Source: a virus. From it: DNA of 26,807 nucleotides. The position numbers and the translations under genes were made by a program. Of this stretch, positions 1 through 6,093 are shown one piece after another (the first letter of the stretch is position 1; the number at the start of each line of letters is the position of its first letter). The stretch lies in IMG/VR virus record IMGVR_UViG_3300000405_000017, positions 8,556 to 35,362 of that record. The stretch is one strand, 5' to 3'. The notes under the pieces are model-generated. The model saw only the letters and a list, made by a program, of their open reading frames with translations. It was not told the DNA's origin and did no database searches.

Positions 1-327
1 CCTAAATTCAAATGTTTAGGTATTGATGATAATGTAACTGTCAAAGGGTGGTTAATGAGTGTTCACGGTCATTTAGGTGCATCTGGTTCTAGAGGTTCAT
101 TACCACAATATAGTCGTTTATCAACTAAAATAATGGTAGGTCATTCACATACAATCGGACGTATTGGAGGAGCCATTTCGGTAGGTTGCTCTTGTAAACT
201 AAGAGTTGGATTCAATACTTCATTTAATGGGTGGTTAAATGCACATGGGATTATTAATAGACTTGGAAAAGCACAATTAATTGTATTTTTCAATACTAAA
301 GATGGTATGGAATATACTACGTTATAA
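1..327 (+). CDS. Calcineurin-like metallophosphoesterase, C-terminal part
   Basis: The reading frame is open from base 1, so the 5' end lies outside the window; 108 codons are visible. The protein keeps two histidine motifs typical of the C-terminal half of calcineurin-like phosphoesterases: VHGHLG, and MVGHSHT followed by a glycine-rich strand (IGRIGGAISVG). These histidines normally bind the two-metal centre that hydrolyses phosphoesters. The end, GKAQLIVF, resembles the last beta strand seen in phage phosphoesterases. An internal ATG at 55 is unlikely to be the start, because the fold clearly continues upstream. The substrate cannot be told. A hairpin terminator starts on its stop codon. 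Confidence 0.6.
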   Translation, partial: PKFKCLGIDDNVTVKGWLMSVHGHLGASGSRGSLPQYSRLSTKIMVGHSHTIGRIGGAISVGCSCKLRVGFNTSFNGWLNAHGIINRLGKAQLIVFFNTKDGMEYTTL

Positions 328-360
328 CTGAAAAATTATCATAATTTTTCAGTTTTATTT
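326..360 (+). terminator. Hairpin terminator after the phosphoesterase
   Basis: Inverted repeat AACTGAAAAATT / AATTTTTCAGTT (326-337 and 343-354) with a 5-nt loop, followed by a T-rich run. It overlaps the stop codon of the upstream gene. Confidence 0.65.
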
Positions 361-458
361 TCATCGTATTTAATTATAAGTAATGGAATATTGTTATCTT
401 TACAATATTCCATTTTTATTTTATCAATTTCACCAAATAATTTAAGTTTGAAAAAAAA
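339..458 (-). pseudogene. C-terminal remnant of a Vsr-type homing endonuclease (copy 1)
   Basis: Read on the minus strand, this stretch gives about 38 codons ending in a stop. They include FGEIDKIKMEYCKDNN followed by IPLLIIKYDEN. That is the usual C-terminal signature of the Vsr-like homing endonucleases of phages and Bacteroidetes (DxxKxxYCxxNNIxLLxIxY). No start or catalytic part remains, because the promoter of the next gene lies immediately upstream on this strand. A second, diverged copy of the same fragment sits at 7612-7739, also antisense and also directly after a gene. I infer a relic of a homing event. The same bases form a hairpin that may now act as a terminator. Confidence 0.5.
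383..421 (+). terminator. Conserved hairpin terminator, copy 1
   Basis: Arms ATGGAATATTGT (383-394) and ACAATATTCCAT (402-413) form a perfect 12-bp stem with a 7-nt loop, followed by TTTTATTTT. The copy at 7689-7719 has the same stem with one compensating base-pair change. Confidence 0.6.
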
Positions 459-469
459 ATATTTAATTG

Positions 470-500
470 TTGTGTAATCAAAATTAAATTAGTACATTTG
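470..500 (+). promoter_or_regulatory. Bacteroidetes-type promoter
   Basis: TTG at 470-472, a 20-nt spacer and TACATTTG at 493-500 match the -33/-7 consensus TTG-N19/20-TAnnTTTG of the Bacteroidetes primary sigma factor. The ATG of the next gene is at 521, giving a leader of roughly 15 nt. Confidence 0.7.
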
Positions 501-520
501 TATTATCTAAAATAAATAAC

Positions 521-1579
521 ATGAAAAAAGAATTTAAAAGAAAAATGTGGACAACTCAAGATGATGAGTTAATTAAAAATAACTATTCTAGAAATGGTAA
601 GGATATTACGCAATTGTTAGCTAAAATTACAAATAGAAGTCCAGATGCTATTAGAACAAGAATGTATGTTTTGGTTAGAAATAATTCAATTGGTTTAAGT
701 CATAATGAAACTATCACAAAATTAAAAACTTTTCAGAGTGAAAATAACCTTAACCATAATGATTTTGCGGTAATTGCAAAAAAATACGGTTATTCAATTG
801 GTGTTAGTACATTAAGTCATATTCTTTGTAAAAACCCTAGAGATTTCAATCATTCAACTAAAGCTATTATTTTAAATACTATAGATAGCTTCAATAAAGC
901 TAATATTACTAATGTAAATAATATTACTGATATCTTAAAAGTTAAAAAAACTAAAATTACTAATCAAATTGATTTATTTGATAAAAGTGATAATATTTTT
1001 AATGGTGATAAAACTAGTGGTTTATTATTTACATTTTTAAAAGAAAATAATTTAAATCATGTTGAGTTTATTAAATTGGCTAAAAATTATGGTTTCAATA
1101 TATCTCCATCAACTATATCACGTATGTCTAATTTAATGGGGTATAAAACTAGTAATTTAACAAAAAAAACTATTTTAGCAATTATTTCCACATACGAAAA
1201 AAATATTACTAAAGAAGAAATTGTACCAAACGATAATGAAATTAATAATGTTAAATTTAATTTTAATAATGGTTTAGTTTCTATTGAAATATTGAAAGAA
1301 TTAACATCTTCAATAAAAAATGATGAGGATAAATTTAGAGATCTTGAACAACTAAACAACACCAATAAACAAGAAGTTGAAAAATTAGAGTCTTTGGTTA
1401 GTGAACTTAAAATAAAATTAGATTTAAGTCAACAAACCAATATAATCTGTGGTAACGAATGTGAAAGTCTTAAGGTTATAAACGTTGATCTTGTTTTAGA
1501 AAATATTAAATTAAATCAAATTATTACTGAAAGTAATGGTGGTTTCATTGATAAAATAGGTAAATTATTCCGTAAATAA
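521..1579 (+). CDS. Myb/SANT-like DNA-binding protein with duplicated central module
   Basis: A 352-residue protein, not assigned to a named family. Residues 8-55 look like a Myb/SANT tri-helical domain: it begins WTTQDDELIKNNY and has a later SPDAIRTRMYVL helix, with the spacing of aromatic and hydrophobic residues typical of the fold. Two similar segments follow (about 70-105 and 165-200), each with the pattern ENNLNHxxFxxxAKxYGxxIxxST, and so a duplicated helix-turn-helix-like module. The last 90 residues are coiled-coil rich. This suggests a DNA-binding regulator or architectural protein. It has its own promoter at 470-500 and overlaps the next ORF by one base (TAATG). The substrate sequence and role are unknown. 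Confidence 0.75.
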   Translation: MKKEFKRKMWTTQDDELIKNNYSRNGKDITQLLAKITNRSPDAIRTRMYVLVRNNSIGLSHNETITKLKTFQSENNLNHNDFAVIAKKYGYSIGVSTLSHILCKNPRDFNHSTKAIILNTIDSFNKANITNVNNITDILKVKKTKITNQIDLFDKSDNIFNGDKTSGLLFTFLKENNLNHVEFIKLAKNYGFNISPSTISRMSNLMGYKTSNLTKKTILAIISTYEKNITKEEIVPNDNEINNVKFNFNNGLVSIEILKELTSSIKNDEDKFRDLEQLNNTNKQEVEKLESLVSELKIKLDLSQQTNIICGNECESLKVINVDLVLENIKLNQIITESNGGFIDKIGKLFRK

Positions 1580-1740
1580 TGTATAAGATATCCATAGAAC
1601 ACTTAAAAGCTATAAAAGAAGCATTAGTTAATACTAACATTCTTTTAAGTGAGCAAATAATAACTGTTGAGATAACTGCTATTATTGTTGCAAATCAATT
1701 ACAAATAGATACTATAAATAAGAATTTCCTTATTTTATGA
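1579..1740 (+). CDS. Small ORF of 53 residues coupled to both neighbours
   Basis: An ATG at 1579 overlaps the upstream stop (TAATG), and the TGA at 1738-1740 overlaps the Nudix ATG at 1737 (ATGA). The frame fills the gap exactly, which is good evidence that it is translated. The product begins MYKISIEHLKAIKEAL and looks helical and soluble, with no recognised domain. It is probably translationally coupled within the operon. Function unknown. Confidence 0.6.
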   Translation: MYKISIEHLKAIKEALVNTNILLSEQIITVEITAIIVANQLQIDTINKNFLIL

Positions 1741-2222
1741 ATAAGGTTATTTCAGCTGGTATCTTCATTGTGCGAAAAAATGGTGAGTTATTAATATGTC
1801 ATGTGACTAATAGTGATCTATGGTCAATTTCTAAAGGTAAGGTTGATAAAGGTGAAACATTTCATGATGCTGCTGTTCGTGAAACGTATGAAGAAACAAA
1901 TATTGATTTAACTGAATCAACTGATTTCGTTGTTCATGAATTAGAACCAGTTGATTATATACATAAACAAAAAATTCTTTATCCATTTTTATATTTAGAA
2001 AAAATGGATTCAGAAATGGATTGGAGTAATGTTGAAATTAAATGTAATTCAAACGTTCATGAATCACGTGGTGCTTTTCCAGAAATGGATTTATATCTAT
2101 GGGTTACTATAGAAAAAGCTAGATTGATGTTACATAATACACAAATAAAATGCTTGGATAATATCAATCTTTTATTGATAAATCATGTGGTTGATCAGAT
2201 AAAAGATTTATCACATAAATAA
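1737..2222 (+). CDS. Nudix hydrolase
   Basis: A 161-residue protein with a clear Nudix box at residues 34-56: G34, five residues, E40, seven residues, then R48 E49 T Y E52 E53. The final glycine of the consensus is N55. This box binds the divalent metals that support hydrolysis of a nucleoside diphosphate linked to another group. Phage Nudix enzymes act on (d)NTPs, NAD-like molecules or RNA caps, and the substrate here cannot be told. The N-terminus (VISAGIFIVRKNGELLI) is the usual first strand pair. It overlaps the previous ORF by 4 nt and is separated from the AAA ATPase by AAAT repeats. Confidence 0.85.
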   Translation: MNKVISAGIFIVRKNGELLICHVTNSDLWSISKGKVDKGETFHDAAVRETYEETNIDLTESTDFVVHELEPVDYIHKQKILYPFLYLEKMDSEMDWSNVEIKCNSNVHESRGAFPEMDLYLWVTIEKARLMLHNTQIKCLDNINLLLINHVVDQIKDLSHK

Positions 2223-2240
2223 ATAAATAAATAAATAAAT
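2217..2240 (+). repeat. (AAAT)6 microsatellite before the AAA ATPase start
   Basis: Six perfect AAAT units (phase ATAA) run from the stop region of the Nudix gene to the ATG at 2241. They supply stop codons in several frames and an A-rich leader, which is what Bacteroidetes ribosomes use instead of a Shine-Dalgarno sequence. Confidence 0.8.
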
Positions 2241-2507
2241 ATGAGTGAAGTAAAAAAAGTATGGAATAAAGATGGTGAAAGATTACGTCTTAGTAATCCT
2301 TCAAAAGAGTTTTCAGTGTTAGAAAATGCAATTTATATAATTGGTCTTGATGATTACGGTTTCTATTTAAGTAAAAAAAGTGATGGTTATGATTTTAATT
2401 ATAAGATTTATGGTCTTGAAAGCTCTTTTATTGATAGAACTATTAAAACGTATAGTTTAACTGATAATAATTTAGGTATATTATTAAATGGTTTAAAAGG
2501 TACTGGT
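2241..2507 (+). CDS. AAA-family ATPase, exon 1 (residues 1-89)
   Basis: First exon of a 416-residue ATPase. The 89 codons end in NGLKGTG, the first six positions of a Walker A loop; the missing K-T pair is found 1173 nt downstream at 3681. Unspliced, the frame adds N-C and stops at 2514-2516. Exon 1 ends in T (GGT), as group I introns require, and exon 2 resumes in the same frame, so splicing would restore GLKGTGKT exactly. Residues 1-75 are a small N-terminal domain without an obvious family. Without splicing, only a short protein lacking the catalytic lysine would be made. Confidence 0.8.
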
Positions 2508-3680
2508 AATTGTTAAACTTTTGTAATCTTTTAGATATTTATATTTAAAAGATATTATTAAAATTGGTGAATTATATGAATCGGGTGTAAGTGCAACACA
2601 AATATCTAAAACTTTAGGTATTAGCTTATACAAAGTGTTAAAACGTTTAAAAAGGTTAGGTGTAAACGTTTATAATAAACAAAATGTTATAAAATGGGAT
2701 GTTAATACTTTCATTAAATTATACAACGAAGGGAAAACTTTAACAGAGATTTCAGAAATTTGTATTGTTTCAGTTTCAACTGTTTCGTTAGCTTTAAAGA
2801 AGATAAAATTTAAAGTTAATAATAAGCAAAATGAAACTAAGTTTAATGAAAATATATTTAATGTTATAGATAACGAAGAAAAGGCTTATTGGTTAGGATT
2901 TATCTACGCTGATGGTTATGTTTCATACGATAGAAACACTTTTGAGTTATCTTTATCGTTAAAAGATATTGAACATTTAAAACGATTTGCTGATTTTATG
3001 GGTTATTCTGATAATGTTAAAACAGATGATTATCGATGTAGGTTTTATGTGTCTAATAAGCATTTAAAAGCTAGATTGATTGAGTTAGGTGTTATACCTA
3101 GAAAATCATTAACACTTACATTTCCAACATCAGAACAAGTTCCAAATAATTTAATTCATCATTTTATAAGAGGGTATTTTGATGGTGATGGTACCATAAT
3201 AACAAAAGAAACTAGTTGTGTTAAATTACGAATTTCTTTATTAGGTACTGAATCATTCTTAAAAAGTGTATTATATGCGGTTGATATAGAAAAGAAAGTT
3301 TATAAAACTAAAAGTAAAGTTATGTATTTTGCGTTAGCGGTTAAAAACTCTACTAAATTTTGTGAATATATCTATAAAGACTGTACAATTACTTTATTAC
3401 GAAAAAAATATCTTTATGAAAGATTGCCGTCTTAGGTAGAAATACTTAAGATTATGAGAGGGTAAAAACGGTGGAAGGTGAGAATCCCAATACCGTGCTA
3501 AGACAATAGATTTCGAAAGGCTATTGGACAGTGTAACGCATAGATGGTGAATAAATATAATCCATCCACGAGTATCCTCCATCTTAACAAGTAAAGTTGA
3601 AGATGAAAATATATGCTGAGCTATAGCGAATATGAAGCTATAGAACTATGGGATAAAAAGCCTATAGGGTAACAAAACTG
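2508..3680 (+). mobile_element. Group I-type intron in the P-loop of the AAA ATPase
   Basis: Boundaries are set by protein continuity: GGT at 2505-2507 (Gly) and AAA ACA at 3681-3686 (Lys-Thr) rebuild a Walker A motif in frame. The exon ends in U and the intron ends in G (AAAACTG), the two hallmarks of group I introns. A possible internal guide, ATTGCCG at 3423-3429, pairs with TGGTAAT (2504-2510) across the 5' splice site with seven pairs, including U.G at the site. If right, the endonuclease gene lies in the P1 loop and overlaps the guide. The 3' part (about 3436-3680) is more GC-rich, non-coding and full of short complementary segments, as expected for a ribozyme core. I did not assign P3-P8. 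Confidence 0.75.
2635..3435 (+). CDS. LAGLIDADG homing endonuclease encoded in the intron
   Basis: Two LAGLIDADG motifs are clear: AYWLGFIYADGYV, and later FIRGYFDGDGTI with the acidic residue at the end of each helix. This is a single-chain endonuclease that would cut intronless alleles of the ATPase gene. A resolvase-like helix-turn-helix (FIKLYNEGKTLTEISE) precedes them. The start given is a GTG, but the frame stays open back to 2527 and encodes a second helix-turn-helix (IGELYESGVSATQISK) with no ATG, GTG or TTG before it. The true start is therefore either non-standard (an ATT at 2554, 2557 or 2563 is possible) or has been lost. The 3' end overlaps the proposed intron guide sequence. Confidence 0.8.
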   Translation: MLKRLKRLGVNVYNKQNVIKWDVNTFIKLYNEGKTLTEISEICIVSVSTVSLALKKIKFKVNNKQNETKFNENIFNVIDNEEKAYWLGFIYADGYVSYDRNTFELSLSLKDIEHLKRFADFMGYSDNVKTDDYRCRFYVSNKHLKARLIELGVIPRKSLTLTFPTSEQVPNNLIHHFIRGYFDGDGTIITKETSCVKLRISLLGTESFLKSVLYAVDIEKKVYKTKSKVMYFALAVKNSTKFCEYIYKDCTITLLRKKYLYERLPS

Positions 3681-4664
3681 AAAACAGTAACAGCTAAACA
3701 AATCGCAAATAAAGTTGAACAACCTATAATTGTTGTTGATACACCATATAAAGGTGTGCAAGGGTTTTTAAATAGTATCACTCAAAATATAACAATATTC
3801 ATTGATGAATATGAGAAAATTTTTGGTGATTCTTCAGCAATGTTAACTATTATGGATGGTGCGTTAAATTCAAGTTATCGAAGATTATTTTTATTGACAA
3901 CTAATCAGTTACACGTGGATAAAAATTTAATTCAACGTCCAAGTCGTATTCGTTATTTGAAGAAATTTAGCGATCTTAAACCAGCAGTTATTGAAGAAAT
4001 TGTTGATGATTTATTGGAAAACAAATCGTTTAGATCTGCTTGTATCCAATTCATGTCTAGTTTAGAGGTAATCACAGTTGATATTGTAAAATCAGTCTTG
4101 AATGAGGTAAATATGCATAATGAACAACCATCTGAATTTGAAGACATTTTTAATGTTAAAAAAATAAAAGGTAAGTATAATGTGATTATCAAAAATGATG
4201 ATAGTACTGTTTCTGAATTAGCAACATCAATATTATTAAGTCCTATCCCAGCATTTAATGAACATAATATTGGTAATCATTTTTATGTTGATTACCAATG
4301 TATTGGGGTAATTACTAAAATTATTAACTGGACAACATTTGAACTTTCACCAATTTTGGATCAAAAAGGAAAAGAAATTGGTTTTTCGACCCCAATTATA
4401 TTGAGTGTTGAAGATGCTGATCAAACTAATTACACTTATATTTTTGATCAACACTATTCATCAAAAATAGAAAAACCAGTTAAGAGTTCTTCACCATTGA
4501 TGGATTTAATAAAAAAAGGAATTATGTCAAACGCTAACGATAATACATTTGACATGATTGTAGACGAGCCTCAAGTTATGAGGTGTGAGAATATTGAGAT
4601 TTCTGATGATCGTTATCTTGATGGAGAATCTATTTGGGAAGTGGAATCAAAACAACCATTATAA
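3681..4664 (+). CDS. AAA-family ATPase, exon 2 (residues 90-416)
   Basis: This exon begins with the Walker A lysine and threonine (KTVTAKQIAN). Walker B follows as ITIFIDEYEKIF, a sensor-1-like segment as LFLLTTNQ, and a likely arginine finger in QRPSRIRYLKKF. These are the parts of an AAA+ motor that remodels protein or nucleic acid using ATP. The C-terminal 200 residues are not recognised. A gene caller that ignores splicing would start at the GTG at 3756 and lose the P-loop. A 34-nt perfect palindrome follows the stop and ends the transcription unit. The partner and target are unknown. Confidence 0.8.
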   Translation, partial: KTVTAKQIANKVEQPIIVVDTPYKGVQGFLNSITQNITIFIDEYEKIFGDSSAMLTIMDGALNSSYRRLFLLTTNQLHVDKNLIQRPSRIRYLKKFSDLKPAVIEEIVDDLLENKSFRSACIQFMSSLEVITVDIVKSVLNEVNMHNEQPSEFEDIFNVKKIKGKYNVIIKNDDSTVSELATSILLSPIPAFNEHNIGNHFYVDYQCIGVITKIINWTTFELSPILDQKGKEIGFSTPIILSVEDADQTNYTYIFDQHYSSKIEKPVKSSSPLMDLIKKGIMSNANDNTFDMIVDEPQVMRCENIEISDDRYLDGESIWEVESKQPL

Positions 4665-4668
4665 TTTT

Positions 4669-4706
4669 AAAATGTCACTTATAATATTATAAGTGACATT
4701 TTATTT
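4669..4706 (+). terminator. Strong hairpin terminator
   Basis: A perfect 17+17 palindrome (4669-4685 and 4686-4702), built on AATGTCACTTAT / ATAAGTGACATT and followed by a T-rich tract, directly after the AAA ATPase. Confidence 0.8.
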
Positions 4707-4734
4707 GTTTATAATTTAAATATGCGTATATTTG
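4705..4734 (+). promoter_or_regulatory. Promoter that appears leaderless
   Basis: TTG at 4705-4707, a 19-nt spacer and TATATTTG at 4727-4734. The ATG of the next gene is only 4 nt further (4739), so transcription would begin at or next to the start codon. Confidence 0.65.
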
Positions 4735-4738
4735 TATT

Positions 4739-5116
4739 ATGATTAAAAGAAATAATAAAACAAGACGAGACAAATTAGTCTGTTGTGTTGATGACGAATT
4801 AAATAACGCTTATCCGAATATTGATTCAATACTTAATTGTGTTGATGTTTACGAGAAAAATAACTTAGATATTATCGATAAATGTAATCGAGTTAGGAAG
4901 ATAGATTCAAATAGGGTTAGTGGGGCAATTAAACAAACAATAAATTCACACGGATCTATAACCAAACAGTTGATTGGGTCAACCACCAAACGAATATTAG
5001 GTGCTATGCTTGAAAATAACACTGAAATTAAAACCGAAAAAAAAATTAATGGGTTTTTAATTATGTTTAGTATAATTACATTATTAATATTTGGGTTATT
5101 ATTTTTAAAATTTTAA
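4739..5116 (+). CDS. Small protein with C-terminal membrane anchor
   Basis: 125 residues. The first 100 are hydrophilic and mixed in charge (starting MIKRNNKTRRDKL). The last 23 form one hydrophobic helix (FLIMFSIITLLIFGLLFL), so this is a tail-anchored protein with its body in the cytoplasm. No family is recognised. The start fits a leaderless transcript from the promoter at 4705-4734. It is the first gene of a run leading to the HAD phosphatase, 3 nt downstream. Confidence 0.65.
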   Translation: MIKRNNKTRRDKLVCCVDDELNNAYPNIDSILNCVDVYEKNNLDIIDKCNRVRKIDSNRVSGAIKQTINSHGSITKQLIGSTTKRILGAMLENNTEIKTEKKINGFLIMFSIITLLIFGLLFLKF

Positions 5117-5119
5117 AAA

Positions 5120-5644
5120 ATGAAAAGAACTAAAATGCACATATATGATTTTGATGGAACTTTGGTTTCAACTAAAACACCAGATACTGGAAAAATAATA
5201 TATGAAGAAAAAACTGGAACAAAATGGCCACATAAGGGATGGTGGTCTAAAAGAGAAAGTTTAGATATTAATATTTTCAATGCTGATATTATTGAAGATG
5301 TTAATATTGAATATAAAAAATCACATATAGATTTAGATACTGTCACTGTTATGATGACTGGTAGAATTACACCATTATCGAAACAAGTTGAGATTGTATT
5401 GGAATCACATAATCTTAAATTTGATGAATACCACTATAATACTGGTGGTTCAACCGAAGTATGTAAAATGAATACAATTGTTACCTTATTGGGAAGGTAT
5501 TTGGAAATAAGGGAAATAAAGATGTTTGATGATCGTATTAAACATATTCCAATATTTGAAAAATTTGGCCAAGATTTAGTTGATAGTGGTAGATTGGATA
5601 AATACGAAGTAGTTTTAGTTCCTGGCGGTGATCATAACGAATAA
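5120..5644 (+). CDS. HAD-like phosphatase, RNA-repair (SAK) type
   Basis: 174 residues. HAD motif I is HIYDFDGTLV near the N-terminus, with the nucleophile and acid/base aspartates of DxD. Motif II is the MMTGR segment, and an acidic motif near residue 135 (MFDDR) would be motif IV. After motif I comes STKTPD and a WPHKGWW segment. That layout is found in the HAD domain of Swiss Army Knife RNA repair-like proteins, so a role in trimming RNA or nucleotide phosphates is plausible. The family call is from memory of the motif layout. The gene lies two genes before RNase R and is followed by TAAA repeats. Confidence 0.7.
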   Translation: MKRTKMHIYDFDGTLVSTKTPDTGKIIYEEKTGTKWPHKGWWSKRESLDINIFNADIIEDVNIEYKKSHIDLDTVTVMMTGRITPLSKQVEIVLESHNLKFDEYHYNTGGSTEVCKMNTIVTLLGRYLEIREIKMFDDRIKHIPIFEKFGQDLVDSGRLDKYEVVLVPGGDHNE

Positions 5645-5667
5645 ATAAATAAATAAATAAATAAATA
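5641..5667 (+). repeat. TAAA microsatellite between stop and start
   Basis: About six and a half ATAA/TAAA units span the stop of the HAD gene and end at the ATG at 5668. The composition and position are the same as at 2217-2240 and 26738-26773. Confidence 0.8.
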
Positions 5668-6078
5668 ATGATAAATATAACTGATATAACTAGTGGTAAA
5701 TTAAATGGTAAATTTGTTTGGATTTGTGATTTAAGATATAATAATTATTCTGATAAACCAATAAGACATATTAAACCAATAAGGGTTCTTATTAGGGGAA
5801 ACGATAAAACAAAAAAGACTATTTATTATTCTGAAAGTCATTTTATTGGTTTAAATAAAACTGGAGTTCCAGTTGAGAGTAAAATATACGCACCATTTGA
5901 TAATACTGGATTTAGATCTAGAACTGGGATACCACTTAATTGTTTTGATAATGAGGACGAGTGTTTTAAATTTTATAAAAAACAATTAGGTTTAGCTATA
6001 AATGGTTTAAACGATTATAAAGATAGTGTAATTAATTTAATCGATAAAAAGATCGATGAATTAAATAAAATAAAATAA
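5668..6078 (+). CDS. Unknown protein, 136 residues
   Basis: The start is set by the ATG that follows the TAAA repeat. The product is basic and soluble, probably beta-rich at the front (KLNGKFVWICDLRYNN, RHIKPIRVLIRGND). It ends in a charged helix (DSVINLIDKKIDELNKIK). No family is recognised. It lies between the HAD phosphatase and RNase R in the same run. Confidence 0.65.
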   Translation: MINITDITSGKLNGKFVWICDLRYNNYSDKPIRHIKPIRVLIRGNDKTKKTIYYSESHFIGLNKTGVPVESKIYAPFDNTGFRSRTGIPLNCFDNEDECFKFYKKQLGLAINGLNDYKDSVINLIDKKIDELNKIK

Positions 6079-6093
6079 AATAAAATAAAATAA
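6066..6093 (+). repeat. (AAAAT)5 pentanucleotide repeat before RNase R
   Basis: AAAAT/TAAAA units cross the stop codon at 6076-6078 and end next to the ATG at 6094. The unit is 5 nt here rather than 4, but the placement between stop and start is the same as at the TAAA tracts. Confidence 0.75.

Noticed and set aside
3397-3582. Minus-strand ORF over the intron core
   Set aside because: It covers the proposed ribozyme core and has no family, no promoter and no conserved neighbour.
2508-3680. Intein in the AAA ATPase
   Set aside because: The exon 1 frame meets a stop at 2514-2516 and the endonuclease is in a different frame, so the insertion cannot be removed at the protein level.
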